A DNA stretch of 64,000 nucleotides from RYN-230 sp963713815 (GTDB lineage: Bacteria > Actinomycetota > Actinomycetes > Streptosporangiales > Streptosporangiaceae), in the NCBI GenBank assembly GCA_963713815.1, contig CAVQNH010000032.1:496001-560000 (forward strand). Direction: 5' to 3'. Below are positions 47,841 to 57,003 of the stretch, in pieces. The notes below the pieces were generated by a model that was given only the letters and a program-made list of their open reading frames with translations, ran no database searches and had not been told where the DNA came from. Position 1 is the stretch's first letter; every line of letters starts with the position of its first letter. Position numbers and translations under genes: made by a program.

Positions 47841-50531
47841 ATGATGACACGCACGGCGACGCTTCCGGAGAGGCGGCCGACTGATGATCTTGTCCTGGCA
47901 TCCAAGCTGACCTCCCCCCGTTTGCCGGGATGGATGGTCGCCCGGCCCCGCCTGGACCAGCGCATCGCCGAGGGCGCCGGCGGGCCGGTGACCGTGGTCA
48001 CCGGCCCACCGGGTGCGGGCAAGACGATGGCCCTCGCATCATGGGCCGCTGCGAGCATGACGCCGGTGCGCGTCGCCTGGGTGACTCTGGACGACTATGA
48101 CAACCAGCCGGGCAGCTTCTGGTCATACGTCGTGAAGGCGCTGCTCCAGGCGGGCATCCCCCTCGAGGAGACCGTGCCGCCAGTACCGCACACAGGCGCG
48201 AGTGGCCGCGCCTTCCTGCCCCGGCTGGCCTCAGCCCTGGCCACGCTCGACCCGCCCCTGGTCCTGGTCCTTGATGATCTCCATCTCCTGACCGCGCCCG
48301 AGCCACTGGCCGAGCTGGCCTATGTGCTGAGATATGCGCGGCCGGGCCTGCGCCTGGTGGCGGCGGCACGGATAGACCCGCGATTGCCACTGCACCGGCA
48401 CCGGCTAGCCGGGGAGCTGACCGAGATCCGCGCCGCCGACCTGGCCTTCACCGTTCCCGAAGCAGACCGGCTGATGACCCAGCACGGCCTCACGCTTCCC
48501 GCCGGGGCAGTCAATCTCATTACCGAGCGGGTGGGGGGCTGGGCCGCGGGCTTGCGGCTGGCCGCGCTGTCGCTGGATGGCCATCCCGATCCAGGGCTCT
48601 TCATCAAGAACCTGGCCGCCGAGGATAACGCTCTCACCAGCTACCTGGTGGACGAGGTGCTCGACGCGCAGCCGTCCGCTCAGCGGGAGCTCATGCTGCG
48701 GACCAGCATCCTGGACCGGGTCAGCGCAGACCTGGCCTGGGAGCTGACTGGTGATGAGCAGGCCGGCGCCACCCTGGCGGCGCTGGCCCGATCCGGCGCG
48801 TTCATCCAGCCACTCGGCCACGGCTGGTACCGCTACCATCCCCTGCTTGCCGAGGTGCTGCGCCTGAAGCTGCGGCTGGAATCCCCGGACCGCACGCCCA
48901 GCCTGCACCGGCAGGCAGCCAGCTGGTACCAGCGGCAGGGGCTGCTAGGGAAAGCTGTCGCGCACGCGGCAGCGGTCAGCGACTGGCAGCTGGCCGCGAG
49001 GATCGTGGTGGACGAGCTGGCCGTCGGCGAACTCCTCAAGCCGCGCGGGAGCTCCCCGGTGGCCGACACCCTGCGGCGGATACCAGTCCCCGGCACGCTT
49101 CCAGACGGCTCGACACCGCCACCGTCCCTGCTGGCGGCCACCGCCCTGGAGCTCTGTGACGGCCGTGACAAGGAAGCCGGCCGGTTGCTCGCTGCGGCGG
49201 GGGAATGCCTCGACCGGCTCCCCGCTAGCCACGAAATCCCCTCCCGGCTGGCCGCCGCAATGCTCCGCCTCGCTGCAGCTCGCCGGTGCGGGGATCTTGA
49301 TGCAGCCAGGGCGGCTGCCGCCCAGGAGGAGACCCTGTTCGCGCAGCTTCCGCCCAGCCCGCGGAGCTGCCACCCGGAGGCACAGGGGCACGTTCTGTCC
49401 GGCCGGGGTGCCGTCGAGTTCTGGTCCGGCGATCCGGGCCCAGCGGCGGTGGCCTTCGCCGGTGCGGCAGCTGCCCTCCCGGAAGACAGCTGCGAGCGGG
49501 CTGCCTGTGACGGACACCTCGCCCTGATCGAGGCCCTGCGCGGCCGGCTAAGCCGCGCTGCCGAGCTGGCCTCGTCCGGGATCAACCCGCCTGCGGATTC
49601 CCACGCCCGCCCCCCGGCGCCCTCGGCAGCAGTGGCCCTCGCGCTTGTGCACCTGGAGCGCAACGAACTGGACGCCTCCCGCATCCGGCTGAAGCAGGCC
49701 GACGCCGCCCTGCGAACCGATCCTGACCGGCTTATCGGTGCGGTCGCCTGCCTGGTGGAGGCGCGCGCCGCCTTGGCCCGGGCCAACGGGCCAGCCGCCG
49801 CGGAGCTGATTCAGCGTGGCCGTGATGGCTGGGCACCTCCGGCCTGGCTCGACCACCTGCTCACTATTGCCGAAGCGCAGGCCAGCACGGCAACCGGAGA
49901 TATCCAGGCTGCCCTCGACGCGGCACGCCGCGCCGGAGCCGGATCCGGCCTCGACGCGGCCGTAGCGCGAGCCCGCGCCTTCCTGGCCGCAGGAAACCTC
50001 CACGCAGCACGGCAAGCTCTCCCCGTTGGCGCCGACACCCCCGCCGGCGCCGCCGGCGAGGCCGACGACCGGCTCGAGGCATACCTCACCGACGCGCTCA
50101 TCAGCTACCGCAGCCACGACCCCGCCCAGGGCCGCCGATCGCTCGGGCGCGCCCTGCGCCTGGCCGGGCCAGAACGCCGCCGCCTTCCTCTCGCGATGAA
50201 TCAGGCCTGGATCCAGCCCGCGCTTCACTACTGTCCTGACCTGGCCAGGCTCTACCGCGGACTGCTTCAGCCCGGAACTGGTCGCCGGGAAATCCCCTTC
50301 CACCCAGCCAACGCCAGCCGCCTAGATCCAGTAATAGTTGAGCGGCTCAGCGACCGCGAGCGCGAGGTCCTGCGGTTGGCGTCATCAATGCTCAGCACCG
50401 AAGAAATCGCCGCCTCGATGTACCTCTCCGTTAACACCGTGAAAACTCACTTCAAGAGCATCTTCCGCAAGCTCGGAGCCACCCGCCGGGGCGAAGCAGT
50501 ACGCCGCGCCAAGAAGCTGGGACTGATCTGA
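47841..50531 (+). CDS. MalT-like LuxR-family regulator (STAND ATPase), second copy
   Basis: The 896-aa protein has the same layout as the previous regulator: Walker A VVTGPPGAGKTMALASW near residue 53, Walker B LVLVLDDLHLLTAPE near residue 142, a STAND region, TPR-like repeats, and a C-terminal LuxR HTH (LSDREREVLRLASSMLSTEE, then NTVKTHFKSIFRKLGATRRG). The HTH is closer to the canonical form than that of the first copy. The two are paralogues of moderate similarity. The ATG follows a weak GGTAG; the short ORF upstream might influence its translation. Confidence 0.88.
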   Translation: MMTRTATLPERRPTDDLVLASKLTSPRLPGWMVARPRLDQRIAEGAGGPVTVVTGPPGAGKTMALASWAAASMTPVRVAWVTLDDYDNQPGSFWSYVVKALLQAGIPLEETVPPVPHTGASGRAFLPRLASALATLDPPLVLVLDDLHLLTAPEPLAELAYVLRYARPGLRLVAAARIDPRLPLHRHRLAGELTEIRAADLAFTVPEADRLMTQHGLTLPAGAVNLITERVGGWAAGLRLAALSLDGHPDPGLFIKNLAAEDNALTSYLVDEVLDAQPSAQRELMLRTSILDRVSADLAWELTGDEQAGATLAALARSGAFIQPLGHGWYRYHPLLAEVLRLKLRLESPDRTPSLHRQAASWYQRQGLLGKAVAHAAAVSDWQLAARIVVDELAVGELLKPRGSSPVADTLRRIPVPGTLPDGSTPPPSLLAATALELCDGRDKEAGRLLAAAGECLDRLPASHEIPSRLAAAMLRLAAARRCGDLDAARAAAAQEETLFAQLPPSPRSCHPEAQGHVLSGRGAVEFWSGDPGPAAVAFAGAAAALPEDSCERAACDGHLALIEALRGRLSRAAELASSGINPPADSHARPPAPSAAVALALVHLERNELDASRIRLKQADAALRTDPDRLIGAVACLVEARAALARANGPAAAELIQRGRDGWAPPAWLDHLLTIAEAQASTATGDIQAALDAARRAGAGSGLDAAVARARAFLAAGNLHAARQALPVGADTPAGAAGEADDRLEAYLTDALISYRSHDPAQGRRSLGRALRLAGPERRRLPLAMNQAWIQPALHYCPDLARLYRGLLQPGTGRREIPFHPANASRLDPVIVERLSDREREVLRLASSMLSTEEIAASMYLSVNTVKTHFKSIFRKLGATRRGEAVRRAKKLGLI

Positions 50532-50616
50532 CCGGCACGGCATGCAGCCGCAGCCGCCAATGTCCCCGGCAGTAGCCGCGCCACAGCAGGCCACGGGCCC
50601 GACCCTCTGTGTCACC

Positions 50617-50630
50617 GGGACTTTGGTCCC
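50617..50630. promoter_or_regulatory. DosR/DevR-like box
   Basis: GGGACTTTGGTCCC matches the core of the mycobacterial DosR/DevR dormancy motif (GGGACT..AGTCCC-like) with perfect 5-bp arms. It lies 118 bp upstream of a small membrane protein gene and 86 bp after LuxR regulator 2. Confidence 0.6.
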
Positions 50631-50747
50631 TCGGCAGCCGGTCACCCGGCTGCTTTACTGAGGCAGGGCCGACCGCGCCGGCCGTCGATCGAAGGGGAGC
50701 GCGGTCCTGCGGGGATGCTGCGGTCAAGGTCGGGGGGGCGTGACTCT

Positions 50748-50954
50748 GTGATTACTGCCCGGAAGCTCACACGAAGCCTGACCGCCGCCATGCCCGGATG
50801 GCTCCTGCTCATTTGCGGCGTTTGCCTGGCTATCCCGCTGGCTCGTTTGGCAGCATTGCTGCTGACCGCCGTCGTGTGCCTCACCCAGCCAGCCAGGGTC
50901 CGCCGCGCGGCTAGCGCATGGAAAGGCGGCAAGTCGCATCGCACTTCGGACTGA
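50748..50954 (+). CDS. Small membrane protein, 68 aa
   Basis: From GTG 50748 the frame encodes a short protein with one or two close hydrophobic segments (PGWLLLICGVCLAIPLARLA and the following LLLTAVVCL) and a basic C-terminal tail. I do not recognise a family. ATG 50715 would add eleven polar residues. It is the gene best placed to be controlled by the DosR-like box upstream. Its coding status rests mainly on the clean membrane pattern and is uncertain. Confidence 0.45.
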   Translation: MITARKLTRSLTAAMPGWLLLICGVCLAIPLARLAALLLTAVVCLTQPARVRRAASAWKGGKSHRTSD

Positions 50955-51013
50955 AACGCGGCTTCCCCCGGACGGTCAGCCGCTTCGGCCGCCGGGCGAC
51001 TCACCGGGCCCGG

Positions 51014-51646
51014 TCACTCAAACGACGGCTTGCGGTCCCTGGTCCGCTTGAGCTCGAAGAAGCCGTCTGCCTCGGTCACGAGCACGACGCCGTCCCATAG
51101 CCGGCCTGCCGCCTCGCCCCGCGGGATCGGCGTGATAACCGGGCCGAAGATGGGATTGCCGCGGATGCGGATGACGGGCGTGCCCACATCCGTCCCGACG
51201 ACGTCGAAAGCCTCGTGGTGAGACCTCTTAATCTCATCGTCAAACTCGGTGCTGTCCGCGGCGCCTGCCAGGGAAGCTGGCAGGGCTACCTCAGCCAGCG
51301 CCTCCGGGATCACCTCAGGATCGTTTCTGCGACCCTGGTCGTGAAACCTCGTGCCGATGGCGGTGTAGATCGGGCCGAGGATACTAGGGCCGGCCTCCTG
51401 GGCGGCGGCGGCGACCACGCGGATCGGGCCCCACGCCTTGCCCATCCGCTCCAGATACTCCGGAGTCAGGTCTTTAGCGTCGTGCTGGATCAGGTTCAGG
51501 TACGCCAGGGACATGATCCGCCAGTTGACCCGCACCGGCCGCACCTTCTCCACCTCGAGCATCCAGCGCGAGGTGATCCAGGCCCAGGGGCACAGCGGAT
51601 CGAACCAGAACTGCATGTCTTCGTAAGTTTCTGGCTGCAAGGTCAC
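51014..51646 (-). CDS. Mycothiol-dependent nitroreductase homologue (Rv2466c-like, DsbA fold) with CPWA site
   Basis: The 210-aa protein is closely similar in pattern to M. tuberculosis Rv2466c, a DsbA-fold mycothiol-dependent reductase: FWFDPLCPWAWITSRW near residue 13, MSLAYLNL, KAWGPIRVVAAAAQEAGP, the GTDVGTPVIRIRGN cis-Pro loop near residue 158, and ELKRTRDRKPSF at the end. The active site reads CPWA where Rv2466c has CPWC, so the resolving Cys is lost and a monothiol mechanism with mycothiol would be needed. GTG 51646 and ATG 51616 are both possible starts. Confidence 0.85.
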   Translation of the reverse strand: MTLQPETYEDMQFWFDPLCPWAWITSRWMLEVEKVRPVRVNWRIMSLAYLNLIQHDAKDLTPEYLERMGKAWGPIRVVAAAAQEAGPSILGPIYTAIGTRFHDQGRRNDPEVIPEALAEVALPASLAGAADSTEFDDEIKRSHHEAFDVVGTDVGTPVIRIRGNPIFGPVITPIPRGEAAGRLWDGVVLVTEADGFFELKRTRDRKPSFE

Positions 51647-52021
51647 GCTGGCTGGAAACAGGCAGTGACGCACGCGTATTCCGAGGTGAAAATCACGGCC
51701 ACCAGAGCGGCGGGCACGGAGCGGGCTGGCGGCGGAATCGGCGGGGTACCGCCCACGCGGGACGGGGGCCGGACATCCGGCGTAGTGTCCTGGGTGGAAG
51801 GACCGGTGAACTAGCCGCTGGGCCGAGCCCCCGCCTTGCTGCTGACGCAGGAAGGCGCCCGCTATGTTTGTCTTGACTCTTGCCCGGCTGATCGATGTCT
51901 TCCCGGTCCATGCCGGCGTGGGTGAGGCGGCCGGGGGCGCCGGACGCTCGCGGCGGGCAGCCTCGCTGCCAGCCGGAAGCCTTCTCTTCCTGGCCGTATC
52001 CTGACCCGGGACGCGTTCGCC
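51647..52021. other. Intergenic region, 375 bp, no gene found
   Basis: It separates the divergent nitroreductase and UPF0104 remnant. No tRNA, palindrome of the TCACCC type or DosR-like box was found. A 46-codon frame at 51864 has a possible ribosome-binding site but no recognisable product. Confidence 0.5.
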
Positions 52022-52619
52022 ATGCCTGGGCCAAAGGATCGCGGTTACCGCAGGGAAGCAGCGGACCGGGCCCCGGACGAGGCGGCCCACGATCACTGTG
52101 CATCCCGCACCGAACCCGGCCCCGCCATCGAACCCGGCCCCGCCATCGAAGGCCGCCCCCGGCGCGGCCGCAAGATATTCCGCGCCGTAGCGTCAGCCGT
52201 CCTCATCGCGGCCACCTTCGGGTTCGCCATCCCGCGTATCGCGTCCTACCGCAGCGTCTGGGCCAGTGTCCACATGATGACCTGGCCGCACATCCTGCTC
52301 GTCGCCGCCGCAGCCGCCGCCAGCATGATCTCCTACTGGGTCACGATCCGCGCAGTACTCCCCCGGCTGAAACTGCGCCAGGCAGCAACGGTCAACCTCG
52401 GCTCCAATGCGGTACCGGGCGGTCACCTATCTGCCTCCCATCCCTCTCGGCGCCCTGGCCTGCCTCACCTGGCGGCTCGCCCCCGCTCTCACCGGCGCCA
52501 GCGTGTACCCCGCCAGCCCGGTAAGCGCGCAGCGCCCTGACAGCACCGGCCCGCTCCACCGGACGTCACCACCAAATGAGACGGCCAGCCAGCCATCCGC
52601 CCCGGCCCGCACGGGCTGA
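52022..52619 (+). pseudogene. UPF0104/AglD-like membrane protein, internally deleted
   Basis: The first frame encodes a typical N-terminus of the UPF0104 (lysylphosphatidylglycerol flippase-like) family: IFRAVASAVLIAATFGFAI, a second membrane helix and QAATVNLGSNAVPGG. A full protein has about 330 residues and six to eight helices. Here the next family segment is a C-terminal one, RAVTYLPPIPLGALACLTWR, read in another frame. Both frames share GCGGTACCGGGCGG at the joint (about 52409-52422), so a deletion at microhomology is likely. An 18-bp tandem repeat (52111-52146) duplicates six N-terminal residues. Confidence 0.6.
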
Positions 52620-52726
52620 CGTGGCGGCCGGCGTGCCGTCCGGTCAGGAACGGGCCGCCGACACCGCCACCCGCACGGCCACGCCGGGAAAACCTCACCG
52701 CTGCAGCCAACAGCCGGTAACAGCAC

Positions 52727-53727
52727 TCAGAACTTGCCGGCCTGGATGTCGGCCAGCGTCACCCGGGAGATCTGGAAGGTTTCCACAGACGTCCGCATCC
52801 CCCGGCCCGTCACCACGGAGCTGACCGGAATCCCGGTCCGGGCGCTGATCGTCAGCACCTGTTCGCCGTCGCCGCCGAACACCGCCGGTCCCGCCGTGAT
52901 GGTCAGCGTGGGCTGCCCGCCGGTCGTCGAATCCGCCACAGTGACCTCGGGAATGGTCAACACCAGGCGCAGGACGCCCTCCCGGATCTCCGGGTCGCCT
53001 GCCCCCCAGGACAGCGCGATAGTGGAGGCAGTCCAGAGACTGTTGTCGATGTCGTCCTGCAGGACCTTGCCGGTGGGCATCTTCAGCGGGGTCTTAATCC
53101 CCTTCTCGCGCATGAGAGCTTGCCTGGCCGCTGCACCCTTCTCCCATATCTTCTTCCGTGCGGCGAAGCTGAGGAAGAAGTCGTTGGGCAGGGCATTGAC
53201 CATCCGCACCCGGGCGGTGACGAGGTCGCCGGCCGCCGCGTAGCGCGCCGCCGCTATCTCGCGCGCGTTCGTGAAGTCGGCCAGGTTGGAATGGTGGGCG
53301 ACCGCTGCCACGAGGGTCTGCTTGTCGTCTCCCGAGTACAAGTCGCCGCTGTCGGTGTACAGGCCGTAGCCGACCTGCATCAGTCTGCCGCCAATGACCT
53401 GTTTTTCGATGACCAGCGACGCGTTACCCGGCAGCGGGCCGCTTCTCGCCTTGATGAGGGCGGCCAGGGACATCAGCTTGGACTTCACCGCGGGTGCGCG
53501 GGACGCGGCAGTGCCAGCCGTGGTGCCTCCCGTGCCGTGGACGGCGGCGAACAGGCCGCCAGCGGCCAGGACTGCTGCCCGGCCGCGGTCGCGCCGCGCA
53601 GCGCGAGGCCCCGGCGGTGCCGCTGCCGGGCACGCAGCCCGATCGCGTCGATGTCGGGCGTGAAAGGCTGACCCGACACGAGCTGGCGCAGCTCGCGACC
53701 GAGCTCGGTTTCCTGAAGTGAGTTCAC
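52727..53727 (-). pseudogene. CU044_5270-family protein, frameshifted
   Basis: The GTG at 53727 opens an N-terminal segment (LQETELGRELRQLVSGQPFT) typical of proteins encoded after SigE-type sigma factors. The transmembrane helix (VLAAGGLFAAVHGTGG) and the whole extracytoplasmic domain, ending TLADIQAGKF, are in another frame. The switch falls near 53583-53600. The span is 1,001 nt, one short of a multiple of three, so a one-base deletion or base-call error would split a 333-aa protein. Intact members are membrane-anchored, possibly regulating the sigma factor. Confidence 0.65.
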
Positions 53728-54227
53728 AGCGCTGACTCCGTTCTGTCTAGAGAGCTCCTGAGGGTGCCGAGCGCCCGGGCGCTCTGGCTCTTCACGGTGC
53801 CTTCGCTGCAGCCGAGCACGGCAGCGGTCTCGCGCTCGCTCATCCCCTCCAGATAGCGGAGGATGACCGTGGCGCGCTGCCGCAGCGGCAGGACGAGCAG
53901 CGCCTGCAGCAGCCCCGCCCGGCGGGCGATCTCGTCGGCCGCGTCGGGCGCAACCGGCTCGCGTCCCTCGGGGAAGCGCGAGACCGGTATCGTCCGCTCA
54001 CGCCGACGCCACCGGCCGCGCGCCTCGTTCAGCAGGATGCGCCGGACGTAGGCGTCTGGCCGGTCCGCCTGCCGGACGCGAGGCCAGTGCTGATAGGCCT
54101 TGACCAGCGTGTCCTGCACGAGATCGTGAGCCAGGTGCCAGTCACCGCACAGGAGATAAGCGCTTTGATGCAGCAGCGAGGCGCGGTCCCGCATGAACTC
54201 ACGGAACTCCTCATCCCGGTCGCTCAT
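53724..54227 (-). CDS. SigE-family ECF sigma factor
   Basis: The 167-aa protein has sigma region 2 (ASLLHQSAYLLCGDWHLAHD, then LVQDTLVKAYQHWPRV) and region 4 (RYLEGMSERETAAVLGCSEGTVK), the standard SigE-type (SigE70) actinomycete layout. It directs RNA polymerase to stress promoters, often of its own operon. Its TGA overlaps the GTG of the CU044_5270-like gene, so the two are translationally coupled. Since that partner is frameshifted, sigma control may be altered. Confidence 0.9.
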   Translation of the reverse strand: MSDRDEEFREFMRDRASLLHQSAYLLCGDWHLAHDLVQDTLVKAYQHWPRVRQADRPDAYVRRILLNEARGRWRRRERTIPVSRFPEGREPVAPDAADEIARRAGLLQALLVLPLRQRATVILRYLEGMSERETAAVLGCSEGTVKSQSARALGTLRSSLDRTESAL

Positions 54228-54369
54228 CGCGTTCTCTGTCCGTTCATGACTAGCTAGATGCTGCCGCGCCGCAGGAAGTTGTCAGGTACGAGGCAGCGCC
54301 TTGGCCGAGGGCCCGGCCAGTAGACGACGCCAGTGCTGTGCGGCTGGCCTAGGTTCCCGTGGCGGGAAG

Positions 54370-55074
54370 TCAGACGGCGATGAGCAGCATGCGGCTGGCT
54401 GCTGCGGTGGCAGCGGCCAGGCTGTCGCACAGCAGGCCGCGCGCAAGAGGGTCCGCACGGACTTCCCACAGCAGGAGGCTGTTCGTCCAGGCGAGGTCGC
54501 GGGCGGAGTTGATCGACCATGCGGCGATGAGATTGTTCACTGCCTGCAGGTGGCGGTCAACGGCAAGTTCCGGTGCTGATTCAAAGGACTGCCGCACGGA
54601 CTGCTCGGCGGCGTCCAGCAACTGGTCCACCTTCTGGTAGTCGGCTTGATGCGCGCCCGCGGACGGGGAGGTGGCCAAGGCGGTGCAGGTGCCGGTCACC
54701 GCCAGGGGCAGGTCGTGGTTGATGTGGGCGTTCATGCCAGCCAGCGCGAACTGGACCGGCTCGATCCCGGGTTGCGCGCGCTGCTCGATCAGCGGCCGCC
54801 AGGCCAGCGGCACCGCAGGCGGGTCACCTGCGGCATCGACTGCCGTGAAGTACAGGTTCGCGAAGGTGACATCGAGCTGGGTCATGAACGCCGGATCGGC
54901 GAAGAACCCGCCGCCCAGATGGGCCTCAACTTGCCTGGTGACCTCGAGGTACATGCGGTTGAAGCAACCCAGCCCATCCTCAGCCGGGACAGATGCCCCG
55001 ATCGCTTCCATGCGCGCGATGGCCCCGGCGACCGACGTCACGGGCACGCGCGCAACAGGACCCGCAGCAGGCAT
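54370..55074 (-). CDS. DUF5995-family protein
   Basis: The 234-aa protein carries DUF5995 marks: DGLGCFNRMYLEVTRQVEAH near residue 33, FADPAFMTQLDVTFANLYF near residue 58, LAWRPLIEQRAQPGIEPVQF, ALAGMNAHINHDLPLAV near residue 110, and a C-terminal LAWTNSLLLWEVR. The NAHINHDLP stretch could bind metal. The activity is unknown. It is an isolated gene next to an unrelated uncharacterised gene on the same strand. Confidence 0.75.
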   Translation of the reverse strand: MPAAGPVARVPVTSVAGAIARMEAIGASVPAEDGLGCFNRMYLEVTRQVEAHLGGGFFADPAFMTQLDVTFANLYFTAVDAAGDPPAVPLAWRPLIEQRAQPGIEPVQFALAGMNAHINHDLPLAVTGTCTALATSPSAGAHQADYQKVDQLLDAAEQSVRQSFESAPELAVDRHLQAVNNLIAAWSINSARDLAWTNSLLLWEVRADPLARGLLCDSLAAATAAASRMLLIAV

Positions 55075-55099
55075 GGCGTCACTATACCGGCGGGGTCAG

Positions 55100-55789
55100 C
55101 TACAGGCTGGTCCACCAGGCGTCGATGATCACGTCGTGGGCGATGGCGGTGTCGATGCTGTGATGCAGGCCGAGGCTGACGATACGGTCATCGTGCGGGT
55201 GGAACGGCCAGGCGGGGTCTTCGCCTAGCACGGGGCCGAAGGCATCGATGAGCCGCTCCGCGAGGCTGGCCCAGTTGCGGCCCGGCCCGGTCGTCAGCGC
55301 GATGTTCAGCCCGGCCGGGCCCGGAGCGATGATGGCCGCCTGCACCGCAAGCCGATCGTGAAGCTGTTGTTTCCACTGCGTGCGCGTATCAGACCCAGCC
55401 ATCCGGGCCGAGAACTGCGGGGTGGCCTGGGCCGGGTCTGGCCAGGCGGGGCCCACCGCGAGTGACGACGGGCCGCAGATCTTGCGGCCGAAGATGGCCG
55501 CCACCCGCTGCGGGCCTAGCCGCTGGGCGACCGGGAACAGGTAGCTGCCCAGGTCGTGGCCGTCATCAGTCAGTGCAACGCCGTCGCTGAACCCGACGAT
55601 CAGCTCGGCAGCAACCCGGCCGCGCACGGCCGCCAGTACCGGACCGGCTATCGCGTCCACGTGCGCCAGGAAGCGGGCCAGCTTCACCTGGCTGGGATGC
55701 CCGGCCCGATCCTGGCTGGCCAGCTGGGGCTTGACGCTCTGCCGCATCACGCCTGCCGGGCGGCGGTACACCATGGCCATGTCAGTCAT
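55100..55789 (-). CDS. Hypothetical protein, 229 aa
   Basis: I do not recognise this protein. It is soluble, with segments such as VKLARFLAHVDAIAGPVLAA and ELIVGFSDGVALTDDGHDLG. Similar Ala/Gly-rich helices fill its length. ATG 55789 (MTDMAMV) is assumed; ATG 55780 is possible. GC3-biased codons and the size favour a real gene. It is 25 bp downstream-adjacent to the DUF5995 gene on the same strand and divergent from the GH5 gene. Confidence 0.6.
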   Translation of the reverse strand: MTDMAMVYRRPAGVMRQSVKPQLASQDRAGHPSQVKLARFLAHVDAIAGPVLAAVRGRVAAELIVGFSDGVALTDDGHDLGSYLFPVAQRLGPQRVAAIFGRKICGPSSLAVGPAWPDPAQATPQFSARMAGSDTRTQWKQQLHDRLAVQAAIIAPGPAGLNIALTTGPGRNWASLAERLIDAFGPVLGEDPAWPFHPHDDRIVSLGLHHSIDTAIAHDVIIDAWWTSL

Positions 55790-55875
55790 CGTCGTGCCCG
55801 TCCGCATCTGCTGGCAACCAGCCGGCCACACTCAGTCCTGGGAAGCGGACCAACAGCTCGCAGCGGAAGGATCTC

Positions 55876-57003
55876 ATGATCAAAGGCGTCAACCTCGGCA
55901 ACTGGCTCGTCCTGGAGAAGTGGATGAGCCCGGACTTGTTCGCGGGCACCGAAGCTGAGGACGAAACCCAGCTGTGCTCAGACCTTGACGACATCGCCAA
56001 GGGCGAGCGGCTCAAGGTGCACCGCGACTCCTACGTCACCGAACGAGACTTTGCCTACCTCGCGAATCACCACATCGACGCGGTCAGGATTCCGGTGCCG
56101 TTCTTCATCTTCGGGGACTATCCGCCCTACGTCGGCTGCGCCGAGTATCTGGACCGGGCCTTCGACTGGGCGGAGAAGTACAAGATCAAGATCCTGATCG
56201 ACCTGCACACGGTGCCGGACGGGCAGAACGGCTTCGACAACGGCGGCATATGCGGTGTCTGCAAGTGGCACAAGAACCGGGCGCACGTCGAGTTCGTGCT
56301 GACTGTGCTCGAGCAGCTCACTATCCGTTACCGGGCCCGCTCGGCACTCTGGGGCATCGAGGTCTTGAACGAGCCGATTTCCCAGGAGCTGTGGGACGTC
56401 ATCGACCTGCCAAACCGCTACCCGCCCCGCGATCCCGAATACGCGCGAGGATCTGAGCCCGTGCCGACCGGGTTCCTCAAAGACTTCTACACCGCGGCGT
56501 ACCGGAAAATCCGGGCTCAGTCAGACGACGTCACCATCGTCTTCCACGACGGGTTCCGCATCCGGGAGTGGGATGGTTTCTTCACGAGTCCCCCGTTCGA
56601 ACGGATCATCGTGGACACTCACCCGTACCTGATGGAGTACACGCACCGAACCGGCGACGAGAGCCTCGGCGGATACCTCGGCCACATCCGGGACAAGTTC
56701 AGCCGGACTGTGCAGGAGATGTCGCAGCGGTTCCCCCTGATCATCGGTGAGTGGTGTCTCGACCCGATGTCTCCTCAGGCCGCCGCCCTGCCCCGGGAGC
56801 AACGGCGCGGGTTCTACCGCAGCCTGGCCGACGCCCAGCTGGCGGCCTGGGACGGCGCGGCTGGCTGGTTCTTCTGGAACTACAAGCTGCTCATCAACGG
56901 CTCCAACCTCGACGGCTGGGACCTGGGCAAGTCAATCGAACTGGGGTACCTACCCGGAAACCTTGGGCACGAGGTGATTCACCGGCCTGTGGTGCAGCTT
57001 TAG
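55876..57003 (+). CDS. Glycoside hydrolase family 5 (cellulase/exo-1,3-glucanase-like)
   Basis: The 375-aa protein is a GH5-type TIM barrel: IKGVNLGNWLVLEKWMSPD at the start, HIDAVRIPVPFFIFG near residue 60, ILIDLHTVPDGQNGFDNGG near residue 97, the acid/base Glu in WGIEVLNEPISQE near residue 160, and the nucleophile Glu in FPLIIGEWCLDP near residue 293. It resembles exo-1,3-glucanase and glucosylceramidase-like members. There is no signal peptide, so it likely works on an internalised sugar or glycoside. It overlaps the convergent small gene by 54 bp. Confidence 0.85.
   Translation: MIKGVNLGNWLVLEKWMSPDLFAGTEAEDETQLCSDLDDIAKGERLKVHRDSYVTERDFAYLANHHIDAVRIPVPFFIFGDYPPYVGCAEYLDRAFDWAEKYKIKILIDLHTVPDGQNGFDNGGICGVCKWHKNRAHVEFVLTVLEQLTIRYRARSALWGIEVLNEPISQELWDVIDLPNRYPPRDPEYARGSEPVPTGFLKDFYTAAYRKIRAQSDDVTIVFHDGFRIREWDGFFTSPPFERIIVDTHPYLMEYTHRTGDESLGGYLGHIRDKFSRTVQEMSQRFPLIIGEWCLDPMSPQAAALPREQRRGFYRSLADAQLAAWDGAAGWFFWNYKLLINGSNLDGWDLGKSIELGYLPGNLGHEVIHRPVVQL

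Noticed and set aside
51864..52004. 46-codon ORF with an AGGAAGG site
   Set aside because: No recognisable product, poor codon bias and it runs into the UPF0104 remnant's upstream region.
52111..52146. 18-bp tandem repeat
   Set aside because: It is real but only duplicates six residues at the start of a broken gene, so it is reported in the pseudogene entry rather than as a finding.
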